From assembly GCA_030691835.1 (NCBI GenBank), contig JAUYDO010000106.1, positions 1-6,537 of the forward strand: a stretch of DNA of 6,537 nucleotides, in the 5' to 3' direction. Below are positions 1 through 6,382 of the stretch, piece by piece. The position numbers and the translations under genes are program-made. Every line of letters begins with the position of its first letter. Within the stretch, counting starts at the first letter, position 1. Source of the DNA: Dehalococcoidia bacterium. GTDB taxonomy: Bacteria > Chloroflexota > Dehalococcoidia > Dehalococcoidales > UBA3254. The notes beneath the pieces were generated by a model. It was not told the origin of the DNA. It saw only the letters and a program-made list of their open reading frames with translations, and searched no databases.

Positions 1-801
1 TATTCTTTCGACCTTCTCCGGCGGATAATCCTGTACATGGGTTTTGAGCCGGTCAAAACCTGATGTCCACTTCTCCACAAACTCAGTATCGTATAAGTTT
101 TCGTTTATAATGACGTTGAGCATACCCAGAGCTAACGCCAGGTCAGTGCTCGGTCTTGGCTTTACCCAGATATCAGCCTTCACGGTATACTCTGTTTCGG
201 CAGGGTCAATCACTATCAGCTTTGCACCTTTTTTCAGTGCTTCAGTTTCAGCAACGTAATCCGAGATAATCGTTTGACTTGTATTCACTCCCCACATGAT
301 AATGCAAGCCGGCGGATACTCATAGTCCGATACCAATTTGTTTGTTCCCATGGTCAGCAGTGCGGCGTTGAACCTGGGTTGAAAACAGGTGTGAGCCATC
401 GAGGAGGAATTGGGCAAGCCAAAATAATTGACGAAGCGGGTAAAATACGAATCATGGTGCCCCTTGGCACAGCCACGAATAAAAACTATTGATTCCGGTC
501 CGTATTTTTCTTTGGTCTTGTTCAGCTCAGAGGCTATCGTGTCGAGGGCTTCGTCCCAGCTAATCCGCTGCCACTTACCCTCTCCTCTTTTCCCGAGCCT
601 TTTCTGGGGATATTTCAAGCGGTCGGGGCTATAAAGGTATTCCAGTGAAGCAAGGGCTTTGGCACAGAGCGCGCCTTTGTTTACCGGGTAGTCCGGGTCT
701 CCTTCCACCCGCACCGGCTTACCATTGCTCATGTGCACCAGCACGCCACAACCGTCTATACAGAATTCACACGTAGTTTTTATTACTTCACCAGTTGCCA
801 T
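1..801 (-). CDS. Molybdopterin (bis-MGD) oxidoreductase with N-terminal [4Fe-4S] site, 5' part only
   Basis: Reverse-strand translation gives 267 open codons that run off the left edge, so the C-terminal part is missing. Near the N-terminus is CX2CX3CX27C (Cys11, 14, 18, 46), the [4Fe-4S] signature of the formate dehydrogenase/DMSO reductase superfamily. Lys48, two residues after the last Cys, sits where the family has an electron-transfer lysine. The family features continue: WQRISWDEAL near 77-86, a RGCAKGHH segment near 109-116, then HTCFQPRFNAA (137-147), where Cys139 is placed as the likely Mo ligand. No signal peptide or twin-arginine motif precedes the cluster, so the protein is probably cytoplasmic. 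I chose the ATG at 801 because GGAGGTGA lies 5 nt upstream; an ATG at 816 in frame has no good site. Substrate cannot be told: formate, sulfur or oxyanion reductases and acetylene-hydratase-like enzymes share this fold. It has its own upstream promoter-like sequence, so it is probably not part of the kinase operon. Confidence 0.9.
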   Translation of the reverse strand, partial: MATGEVIKTTCEFCIDGCGVLVHMSNGKPVRVEGDPDYPVNKGALCAKALASLEYLYSPDRLKYPQKRLGKRGEGKWQRISWDEALDTIASELNKTKEKYGPESIVFIRGCAKGHHDSYFTRFVNYFGLPNSSSMAHTCFQPRFNAALLTMGTNKLVSDYEYPPACIIMWGVNTSQTIISDYVAETEALKKGAKLIVIDPAETEYTVKADIWVKPRPSTDLALALGMLNVIINENLYDTEFVEKWTSGFDRLKTHVQDYPPEKVERI

Positions 802-806
802 CGTCT

Positions 807-814
807 TCACCTCC
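807..814 (-). promoter_or_regulatory. Strong ribosome binding site of the molybdoenzyme gene
   Basis: GGAGGTGA on the minus strand, 5 nt before the ATG at 801. It lies inside the reading frame extended from the ATG at 816, which argues that 801 and not 816 is the true start. Confidence 0.8.
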
Positions 815-900
815 ATGCCTATTTGCAGAGTGCTCCTGGATTTTGGAAAGACAAACGTATGTTTTATTTATGTTCTGCCAATACTTTTATCTTATCTTCT

Positions 901-936
901 TTGCCTCTTTTTCCATACAAAAAAAGAAAGCGGCAA
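901..936 (-). repeat. Imperfect inverted repeat in the molybdoenzyme leader
   Basis: Arms 901-910 and 927-936 pair over 9 of 10 positions and enclose a T-rich loop on the minus strand. The hairpin would sit at the very 5' end of a transcript starting near 941. It is not an intrinsic terminator, because no U-run follows the stem on the minus strand. The role is unknown and it may be chance. Confidence 0.3.
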
Positions 937-947
937 CTTTGTGAGTC

Positions 948-956
948 ATTATATCA
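948..956 (-). promoter_or_regulatory. Extended -10 promoter element for the molybdoenzyme gene
   Basis: The minus strand reads TGATATAAT, a perfect TGnTATAAT extended -10. At 17-18 nt upstream there is only a poor -35 (TGGTTT/ATGGTT), which extended -10 promoters tolerate. Start of transcription would be near 941. This is motif-based only; AT-rich DNA produces such matches by chance. Confidence 0.45.
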
Positions 957-1078
957 GAACAAAAGACTAAAAACCATGCGCTCATTTACAGCCATCGCCC
1001 TTATACGATATATTCTGTGAGTAATACTAAAATGGATTCTTTTCAATTTACGTCTGGAATAAAAGGTAGTTGCACTTT

Positions 1079-1092
1079 CTAGTGTAGTGTCT
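1079..1092 (+). repeat. Left terminal inverted repeat of the MITE-like element
   Basis: CTAGTGTAGTGTCT, a perfect 14-bp inverted match to 1211-1224. The outer four bases are probably target sequence (CTAG) and the inner 11 the true repeat. Confidence 0.8.
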
Positions 1093-1112
1093 TACAAATG
1101 CCTTTACAGTTT

Positions 1113-1179
1113 CTGTCATTCCGGACTTGATCCGGAATCCATGTTGCCCTCTGGATTCCAGCCTGCGCTGGAATGACAG
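1113..1179. repeat. Nested palindromes of the GTCATTCC...GGAATGAC type
   Basis: Outer arms CTGTCATTCC (1113-1122) and GGAATGACAG (1170-1179) pair perfectly. Each half is also its own hairpin: ATTCCGGA...TCCGGAAT (1118-1138) and ATTCCAGC...GCTGGAAT (1155-1174). Inner GGAATCCA and TGGATTCC add another pairing. TGTTGC (1142-1147) can alternatively pair with GCAACA (1179-1184) around the second hairpin. GTCATTCC/GGAATCC arms of this kind are familiar from dispersed repeats in many bacterial genomes. The region could fold in RNA or extrude as a cruciform. No U-run follows on the minus strand, so it is not a classical terminator for the kinase gene. Confidence 0.75.
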
Positions 1180-1210
1180 CAACACGCTTTCATACGTCAA
1201 GATATATCCG

Positions 1211-1224
1211 AGACACTACACTAG
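1211..1224 (-). repeat. Right terminal inverted repeat of the MITE-like element
   Basis: AGACACTACACTAG on the plus strand, an exact reverse complement of 1079-1092. Bases 1221-1223 are also the TAG stop codon of the minus-strand hybrid kinase gene. Confidence 0.8.
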
Positions 1225-4124
1225 CCGAGGGCGCGGCTCAGTGTCTTTTGCAGTTGCTCGAAGTCAAAGGGTTTGACGATGTATGTCGCTTTGTTGGCGG
1301 AAAGGAAGTTCTGTGTGTCCTCCCCCATTACATCACCGGTGATGACCACGATTTTTTCGGTCAGGGAAGGGGTCTCCTTTTTTATCCTGTTATATAGCTC
1401 TATACCGGTCATACCCGGGAGCTTGATGTCCAGTATTATCAAGCGGTAGTCATTACTCTTTAGTTTCGTCAGGGCGTCGCTGGCATTATCCACCGTGTCC
1501 ACGGTATGTCCGTCATCGGTGAGTATCCGGACGAGATAGCGCTGTACCATCGGTTCATCGTCAACAACCAGTATCCGGGAGCTTGCCGTCTTTTCGGATT
1601 CGGCGGGTTGCGGCTGTACCGCACCGGGCGCCTCATTTATGGATATTATTGGCAGTTCCACGTTAAAAGTCGCTCCTTCCCCCAGCTTACTTCTGGCATA
1701 AATCTTGCCTCCGTGCTCGGTAACTATCCCGTAGCATATACTCAAGCCAAGACCAGTCCCCTGTCCCACTTCCCTTGTGGTAAAGAAAGGTTCGAATAGC
1801 CGTTTCATATTCTCCTCCGGTATCCCCGGTCCATCATCAGTAAAAGACGTCCTGATGATGCCGTTCTCCGTTTCAGTTTTAACCAGGAGCTTGCCTTTTC
1901 CGTGGGCAAGCTTCATCTCCGTCTCAGCGTTAAGGATAAGGTTCAGAAACACCTGCTGGAGCTGACCGGCGTCAGCCAAAGTTGTGGGGAGCTCCGGGTC
2001 GAACTCCGTGGCGATGTCTATGTTATGGGCTTTCATGTGATAGGCACGGAGGTCGAGGGTAGTTCTGAGGATGTCGTTGATGTTGACGTGCCGCCGTTCG
2101 GGCTTCTGCTGGCGGGCGAAGGTAAGCAGTCTTGCCACGATGCTGGCTACCCGCTGGGCGCCGTCGTAGATAATCTCCACATCCTTTTTGATGTTTTCAG
2201 GGATATCCTTTTTTATCAGCAACTGCGAGAATCCGACGACGCCGGTGAGAGGGTTGTTTATCTCATGAGCGATGCCCGCCGCCATCTCGCCCACCGTAGC
2301 CAGGCGGCTCGCCGCGTGTGCCCTCCGCTCATATTCCTTTCTCGATATCTCCATCTGCTTGCGTTCGGTGACGTCTTCCGTAACCAGCACATATCCGGTG
2401 ATAGCACCGGAGGCGTCCCTCAGCACCGCGGAGCTGAGCTCAGCCGGGAACTCGGTGTCATCCTTTTTCAGAAGTGCGCACTCGATGAGTCGGACGCCTT
2501 CCTGGACGGCTTCCTTCAGGCTCTGCGTTGTCCGTGTTCGGTCTTTCTCGGCTATCAGCCCGAAAACGCTCTGTCCGATAAGCTCGTCTTTGCTGCTATA
2601 ACCGTGCATGTGGATAGCCGGACTGTTTACCTCGGTGATAACCCATTGCGGGTCAGAGATAATAATGCCCTCGGTCATAGACTCGAACATGCGGCGCAGT
2701 TTTTCTTCCGATTCCCGCAACGCTTTCTCTGACTGCCTGGTTTCCTCATAGAGGCGCAGGTTATCCATGTGTGTAGCCACCTGGTTGGACAAGCCGACCA
2801 GCAATTGCTGGTCTTCCACATAGTAGGGAAGACCGGACAGTTTGGGGCCCAGTATAAGAACTCCCGGAAGCCGTCCCGTCCGTGTTTTCATGGGCATTAT
2901 CAGGCTGGCTGAAACGCCATTCAGGACTTCCCTCTCTGACGGAGACATACTTCGGAGCTGTGGTATCATATCGATGTCCCCGTACGGCAGTACGGCATCG
3001 GTGTGTTTCAACCACCTGAGCAGAGCACTGCGGCTATTCAGGGAGATGTCTGAAGCTGATTTCTTCCCGCCGGCGGAAGCAATGCACTTGAAATCACCCG
3101 TATCGGACTCGGGCAGGAGCAGATAGACACCCTGCGCTCGCAGGGCTCCGGCAAGCAGGTCGCACATGGTGGATGCCAGCCTGCCGGATTCCGCAAAGCT
3201 ATGGGTGCTGCCAAAGAACTCCAGGGCTTTCATGAAACCGTACCTGCCGCCATAGAACCATCTGTCGATTCTTTCCTGAGCCCACCTCCATATAGATGGC
3301 ACCACCAGGGCGAGTAAAAGGAGGAGCAATAAGAAGGTCCAGATTCCAAACTCCAGCTCTATAAGAGCAGTAGTCGCCAGAAGGAATATGACCAGGAAGG
3401 GAATAGAGATTATAGCACTTGTCATGAAGTAAGCCAGGCTCCGGCGCATGATGACGCGTATATCCAGCAACCTGTGCTTGACTATGGCTACCGTGGTCAA
3501 CATGCAGAAGGCTATGTTGCCCACTATAAGGCCCGGGTACAGGGTCAGTCCCATCATCGGCAGGATGTCGAATACGCCTCCTACCAGCATAAAAATAATA
3601 CCGATGAAGATGTATGCAATACGGTTCCTGTGTTCGGCATCCCCGGCGGTGCGGTAGCTTCTGACAAGCACCACCATGGTCATGACGGTGAGAGCGTAGG
3701 AGAAAAAGATGACGAAGTACCACACAGGTCCAAGGACCGGGACATAGCCGTAGGACTTCAACTGCATGCTTTTAAGAGCAAGACCGGTAGGCGCCAAAAA
3801 CAGAATAAGCAAGCAGACAAAATATAGTAGCGGAAGCACCCAGCTCCTGACTTCTCTAAAGGTGTACCGGATGGTGAAGTGGAACAGTAGCACCGCATTA
3901 ATGGCTCCTAACGGGGCAAACCACTGTTCCCAGAAGTACGCATGGTCGAGGTCAGGACTGGCTCTCATGGCGAAGATAAACACACCCCACGTGGCGAGAC
4001 CTATAAGAAAGCAGGCAAAGAGCCGGTTAGTGGAACTGCGGGCGTTTGCCGTGAGAACCACGACCATCAGCAGAACGCTGAAAAAGGTCAGCACCAGTGG
4101 AGTTATTAAGTATGCTCCTATCAC
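1221..4124 (-). CDS. Multi-domain membrane hybrid histidine kinase (7TM-like sensor, GAF-like, PAS, HisKA, HATPase, REC)
   Basis: This 967-aa sensor autophosphorylates on His and passes phosphate to its own receiver. Residues 5-215 hold about seven hydrophobic segments resembling the histidine-kinase 7TM N-terminal domain, with two more near 229-251 and 258-278. A GAF-like domain follows (about 305-455), then a short coiled stretch (455-480) and a PAS/PAC domain (about 477-590, ending VTEDVTERKQ). The HisKA H-box is GIAHEINNPL with phospho-acceptor His620. The ATPase shows the N-box (Asn732), G1 DDGPG (763-767), F-box LFEPFFTT (776-783) and G2 GQGTGLGL (787-794), so it looks active. After a Pro/Gln/Glu linker, the receiver (851-965) has Asp855/856, acceptor Asp899, Thr929 and Lys951. 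The start is GTG with an upstream AGAGGG, 18 nt after the GH3 stop, so the two are probably cotranscribed. The ligand is unknown. The stop lies in the end of the MITE-like element. Confidence 0.95.
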   Translation of the reverse strand: MIGAYLITPLVLTFFSVLLMVVVLTANARSSTNRLFACFLIGLATWGVFIFAMRASPDLDHAYFWEQWFAPLGAINAVLLFHFTIRYTFREVRSWVLPLLYFVCLLILFLAPTGLALKSMQLKSYGYVPVLGPVWYFVIFFSYALTVMTMVVLVRSYRTAGDAEHRNRIAYIFIGIIFMLVGGVFDILPMMGLTLYPGLIVGNIAFCMLTTVAIVKHRLLDIRVIMRRSLAYFMTSAIISIPFLVIFLLATTALIELEFGIWTFLLLLLLLALVVPSIWRWAQERIDRWFYGGRYGFMKALEFFGSTHSFAESGRLASTMCDLLAGALRAQGVYLLLPESDTGDFKCIASAGGKKSASDISLNSRSALLRWLKHTDAVLPYGDIDMIPQLRSMSPSEREVLNGVSASLIMPMKTRTGRLPGVLILGPKLSGLPYYVEDQQLLVGLSNQVATHMDNLRLYEETRQSEKALRESEEKLRRMFESMTEGIIISDPQWVITEVNSPAIHMHGYSSKDELIGQSVFGLIAEKDRTRTTQSLKEAVQEGVRLIECALLKKDDTEFPAELSSAVLRDASGAITGYVLVTEDVTERKQMEISRKEYERRAHAASRLATVGEMAAGIAHEINNPLTGVVGFSQLLIKKDIPENIKKDVEIIYDGAQRVASIVARLLTFARQQKPERRHVNINDILRTTLDLRAYHMKAHNIDIATEFDPELPTTLADAGQLQQVFLNLILNAETEMKLAHGKGKLLVKTETENGIIRTSFTDDGPGIPEENMKRLFEPFFTTREVGQGTGLGLSICYGIVTEHGGKIYARSKLGEGATFNVELPIISINEAPGAVQPQPAESEKTASSRILVVDDEPMVQRYLVRILTDDGHTVDTVDNASDALTKLKSNDYRLIILDIKLPGMTGIELYNRIKKETPSLTEKIVVITGDVMGEDTQNFLSANKATYIVKPFDFEQLQKTLSRALG

Positions 4125-4128
4125 CGTG

Positions 4129-4134
4129 CCCTCT
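4129..4134 (-). promoter_or_regulatory. Ribosome binding site deciding the GTG start of the hybrid kinase
   Basis: AGAGGG on the minus strand lies 4 nt before GTG at 4124, inside the short gap after the GH3 stop. The next in-frame ATG (residue 20) falls within the first membrane segment, so the GTG start is preferred. Confidence 0.65.
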
Positions 4135-4142
4135 GTATCTCT

Positions 4143-5723
4143 TTAACGATTAATTAGCTCCATCATTATGGCGTCTGAAGGGTTCATGTGCGGAGGCTTG
4201 AGGTGAGCCAGGTCAGCCCCCGCCTTCCGCTTTGCCTCGTAGTATTTCTGGAAGCTGCCCGTCGGTATTATGCTTACCTTAAGGCCCCGTAATCCAAGGT
4301 AGTTTAGCAGGTCACTGTAGTTTTTGTCTATCTCTGCCAGGTTCTTATTGATTGCCTTCTCAAGGTCTTCTACCGGTATCTCCTGCCGCAGTTCGATGTA
4401 TACGTGTACGATTGGTTTGTCTTCTTCGTACTCCTTTCGAGCGCACCAGTCTTCGTATTTTACGCCGGTGTTGGCAATAGCCTGCCAGATGGTCTTCTCA
4501 TCGAGTCTGGAGAAGCCGGCTATATCAATGATGTCGCTGGTACGGCTCTGGAAAACGAGCTGGGGCAGTACTATGCCTGACTCCCGGTCTTCCAGCGCCA
4601 CCACTTTAACGATATCACCCAGCTTGTATCTGAAGAAGGGCATCCCGTGAAAACTGGTGAGGACTACCTCATAGCATTCGCCCGGTTTGACCTCGTCCAG
4701 CAATACGGTGCGTGGCTGGTGGTTGTTATCTTTCCGGTTATTCAGCCACTCCGATTCACTGATAAACTCGAGGAAGCAGGAATACGGGAGAGGCGTCATT
4801 GCCTTCTTGTTCCATGACTGCATGGCTATAGTCCCTGCCTCCGTGGCAACATAGACCTCGAACGGCGTCCTGCCCCAGTATTTTATCAGTTGCTCCCGGT
4901 AGATGCCCGTCTCCATGCCGTAGCAAACGAGCCCCTTCAGCCGCCAGAAGTCCTTTGGCAGTAAAGACCTTTTCTCCCGTTTGCTCCGTATCAAAGCTAT
5001 GAGTATCCGTGACATTATCCTGGGATGCAACATGTGCCGGTTGAATTTCATCTGTGGCGAGCCTTCGCTCAGGCGCTCCCCTATCCTGATCATCACGGCG
5101 GTCAGGGAGGACACGAAGTCCACGCCGGTGCGGAAGGCAATGCGCAGTCCTGCCTGTATGCGCTCGTCAAAGGAGGCGTTTGCGTATTTATCCAGTGGAG
5201 GAATAGCCTGAGCTCCCAGCCTATCAATCATGAGTGGAGCGAGGATGCCGGAGAAGTACGGCGCTGGCGGCATGTTCAGCAGTACTTTCATGCCGTTCCT
5301 GATGTTGATTTCGCCCTTCCGGTTGGCACTGGCGAGAATAGACATCCCGATAGCGGCATTCAGCATGTGTTCCATCGCGGCGCGGGTGATGGGCACCCAT
5401 TTGGTACTGCCGCCCCTGCCCGAGGTGTGCGCCCAGCAATACGGCTTGATAGCCAGGGCGGACTCCTTTTTGTCGCCAAGTAAAGGCGCATAGTCATCAT
5501 ACGTGGTAAAAGGAACAAGGCGCCGGAATTCGGCTACGCTGGTGGGTTTTTCAGGCATAAACTTGTTGGCTAACGGGCTATTATAGACCAGGTCAATATG
5601 GTCCATGAGCAACTGCTCTTGCATTTCCATGAACTCCGTGATGGACAGGTCCAGGAAGCCACAGTACTTTCTCCACAGTCTTTCCCGGTTTCCGGATTGA
5701 AAGTTCTCTCGCATTGTTAACAT
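4143..5723 (-). CDS. GH3-family acyl-adenylate-forming enzyme (putative acyl-amide synthetase)
   Basis: The 526-aa protein matches the GH3 auxin-responsive family, which belongs to the firefly-luciferase superfamily of ATP-dependent adenylating enzymes. In plants these join amino acids to acyl acids such as indole-acetate or jasmonate; bacterial members are poorly characterised. Visible motifs: HTSGRGGSTKWVPIT (99-113), the nucleotide-binding loop; VYVATEAGTIAMQ (290-302), the second adenylate motif; FRYKLGDIVKV (364-374), the family YRxGD motif; RTSDIIDIAG (394-403) at the hinge to the C-terminal domain; and GSF...KPPHM near 490-513, where GH3 proteins end with a Lys-Pro segment. Length is close to the usual 550-600. 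No signal peptide or membrane segment is seen, so it is cytosolic. The ATG at 5723 is chosen because AAAAGGAGA lies 7 nt upstream; an in-frame TTG at 5780 has no support. It sits between the HTH-receiver gene (106-nt gap) and the kinase gene (18-nt gap). Substrates cannot be predicted. Confidence 0.88.
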   Translation of the reverse strand: MLTMRENFQSGNRERLWRKYCGFLDLSITEFMEMQEQLLMDHIDLVYNSPLANKFMPEKPTSVAEFRRLVPFTTYDDYAPLLGDKKESALAIKPYCWAHTSGRGGSTKWVPITRAAMEHMLNAAIGMSILASANRKGEINIRNGMKVLLNMPPAPYFSGILAPLMIDRLGAQAIPPLDKYANASFDERIQAGLRIAFRTGVDFVSSLTAVMIRIGERLSEGSPQMKFNRHMLHPRIMSRILIALIRSKREKRSLLPKDFWRLKGLVCYGMETGIYREQLIKYWGRTPFEVYVATEAGTIAMQSWNKKAMTPLPYSCFLEFISESEWLNNRKDNNHQPRTVLLDEVKPGECYEVVLTSFHGMPFFRYKLGDIVKVVALEDRESGIVLPQLVFQSRTSDIIDIAGFSRLDEKTIWQAIANTGVKYEDWCARKEYEEDKPIVHVYIELRQEIPVEDLEKAINKNLAEIDKNYSDLLNYLGLRGLKVSIIPTGSFQKYYEAKRKAGADLAHLKPPHMNPSDAIMMELINR

Positions 5724-5730
5724 CGACTTG

Positions 5731-5739
5731 TCTCCTTTT
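5731..5739 (-). promoter_or_regulatory. Ribosome binding site of the GH3-family gene
   Basis: AAAAGGAGA on the minus strand, 7 nt before ATG at 5723. It decides against the longer TTG-initiated frame. The rest of the 106-nt gap (5724-5829) has no good -35/-10 pair and no terminator, consistent with readthrough from the upstream gene. Confidence 0.8.
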
Positions 5740-5829
5740 CCCCATCTCCCTGAGCAAAACAGGTTAACTATAGGTATCAATCACATTAAAAATCTTAAAC
5801 GGATTCCGGTGCACCGCTCCATAGCGCCT

Positions 5830-6372
5830 TCACTCCGGCTCTCCCCTGGGCGTGAAGGCGGCGACAACGTCCAGTATCTGGTCACTGCCAAAAGGCTTTT
5901 TCATGACTAAAAAGGGACCGTGTTCCATGGCTTTTGCCATCAGGTCACTGTTTGGGTAGCCGGTGATAATTGCCACTGGCACCTGTTTGTCTGTCTGCCT
6001 TATCTGGCGGAAAAGTTCGCTACCGTCGATAACCGGCATCACCAGGTCAAGGAAAATCAGGTCGAATTTCTGTCTGGATAGCAGTTCGACCGCGCCGGTG
6101 CTGCTGATAGCGGTAGTGACTTCATAGCCATAGTCCTGCAGGGTCGCTACAAATAAATGCCCTACTACCGGTTCATCATCTACGACCAGTATTTGCATCT
6201 TTCTCCCTACTGCCTTACCAGCCAGCCATCGGTCAATCTGCTCCTTATTAAATCTGAACTGTCTACCCACCTTGATTGCCGGTATTTCCCCCCTGGCGGC
6301 TTTGCGCACCACCGTCACCGGGTTCAGCTTCAGATATTTCGCCAGTTCCTGTCCGGTAAGCAATTCTCCCAT
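5830..6372 (-). CDS. HTH_17 (excisionase-type) - receiver domain protein, response regulator with reversed domain order
   Basis: The 180-aa protein has two parts. Residues 4-52 form a MerR/excisionase-type helix-turn-helix: LLTGQELAKYLKLNPVTVVR, then GEIPAIKVGRQFRF and an IDRWL end, as in HTH_17/excisionase-family DNA-binding domains. Residues 59-175 form a CheY-like receiver with Asp65/Asp66, phospho-acceptor Asp109 (FLDLVMP), Thr137 and Lys159 (KKPF), so phosphorylation looks possible. Most response regulators have the receiver first; here the order is reversed, and there is no other output domain. The ATG at 6372 is preferred over an in-frame TTG at 6384 because GGAGGG lies 4 nt upstream. 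It is the first gene of the operon and presumably receives phosphate from the hybrid kinase encoded two genes downstream (inferred). It may regulate its own promoter. A possible internal start at 6198 would release the receiver alone. Confidence 0.92.
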   Translation of the reverse strand: MGELLTGQELAKYLKLNPVTVVRKAARGEIPAIKVGRQFRFNKEQIDRWLAGKAVGRKMQILVVDDEPVVGHLFVATLQDYGYEVTTAISSTGAVELLSRQKFDLIFLDLVMPVIDGSELFRQIRQTDKQVPVAIITGYPNSDLMAKAMEHGPFLVMKKPFGSDQILDVVAAFTPRGEPE

Positions 6373-6376
6373 ATCG

Positions 6377-6382
6377 CCCTCC
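6377..6382 (-). promoter_or_regulatory. Ribosome binding site of the HTH-receiver gene
   Basis: GGAGGG on the minus strand, 4 nt before ATG at 6372. It overlaps the alternative TTG codon at 6384, which therefore is unlikely to be used. Confidence 0.75.

Larger units (their letters stand above)
802..1078. other. AT-rich intergenic leader between the MITE-like element and the molybdoenzyme gene
   Basis: This stretch has no convincing gene on either strand: plus-strand open frames over it lack ribosome sites and family features. It holds the Shine-Dalgarno site, an extended -10 promoter element (948-956), and an imperfect inverted repeat at 901-936 (TTGCCTCTTT against AAAGCGGCAA, one mismatch in ten). 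If transcription starts near 941, the leader is about 140 nt. I saw no recognisable riboswitch, including no clear molybdenum-cofactor RNA motif, though a structured RNA cannot be excluded by eye. Confidence 0.6.
1079..1224. mobile_element. MITE-like non-coding element, IS630/Tc1-type ends
   Basis: The 146-bp segment begins with CTAGTGTAGTGTCT (1079-1092) and ends with its exact reverse complement (1211-1224). It contains no plausible gene. Removing a presumed TA target duplication (1080-1081 and 1222-1223) leaves a 140-bp element with 11-bp perfect terminal inverted repeats (GTGTAGTGTCT), sitting in a CTAG context on both sides. Known IS630-family elements insert at CTAG and duplicate TA, so this is best read as a short derivative mobilised in trans by an IS630-type transposase. 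No transposase gene is in the window. The interior carries a large double palindrome. The element lies just past the hybrid kinase gene and overlaps its stop codon. Confidence 0.75.

Noticed and set aside
44..634. Short plus-strand frames over the left end
   Set aside because: They lie antisense to the molybdoenzyme, whose Cys motif and long open frame clearly explain this DNA.
802..816. Molybdoenzyme start at ATG 816
   Set aside because: No ribosome site precedes it, while GGAGGTGA lies inside this extension and is ideally placed for ATG 801.
963..1010. 13-residue leader peptide frame (minus strand, beginning MAVNERM)
   Set aside because: It lies upstream of or over the predicted promoter, has only a weak ribosome site and shows no attenuator features.
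1113..1179. MITE palindrome as an intrinsic terminator or CRISPR-like repeat
   Set aside because: No U-tract follows it on the minus strand, and there is no set of regularly spaced direct repeats.
1902..2732. Plus-strand 276-codon open frame antisense to the kinase
   Set aside because: It covers conserved HisKA/PAS coding sequence on the other strand and its translation shows no domain; it is a shadow of the real gene.
3199..3723. Minus-strand 174-codon frame overlapping the kinase in another frame
   Set aside because: It is His/Arg-rich low-quality translation of the membrane-domain coding DNA, with no start context or family match.
5724..5780. N-terminal extension of the GH3 protein from a TTG at 5780
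   Set aside because: The extra 19 residues show no family features and a strong Shine-Dalgarno site precedes the ATG at 5723.
5807..5816. CGGTGCACCG palindrome after the HTH-receiver gene as a terminator
   Set aside because: It is a 10-bp palindrome with no loop and no adjoining U-run, so it is not a credible terminator.
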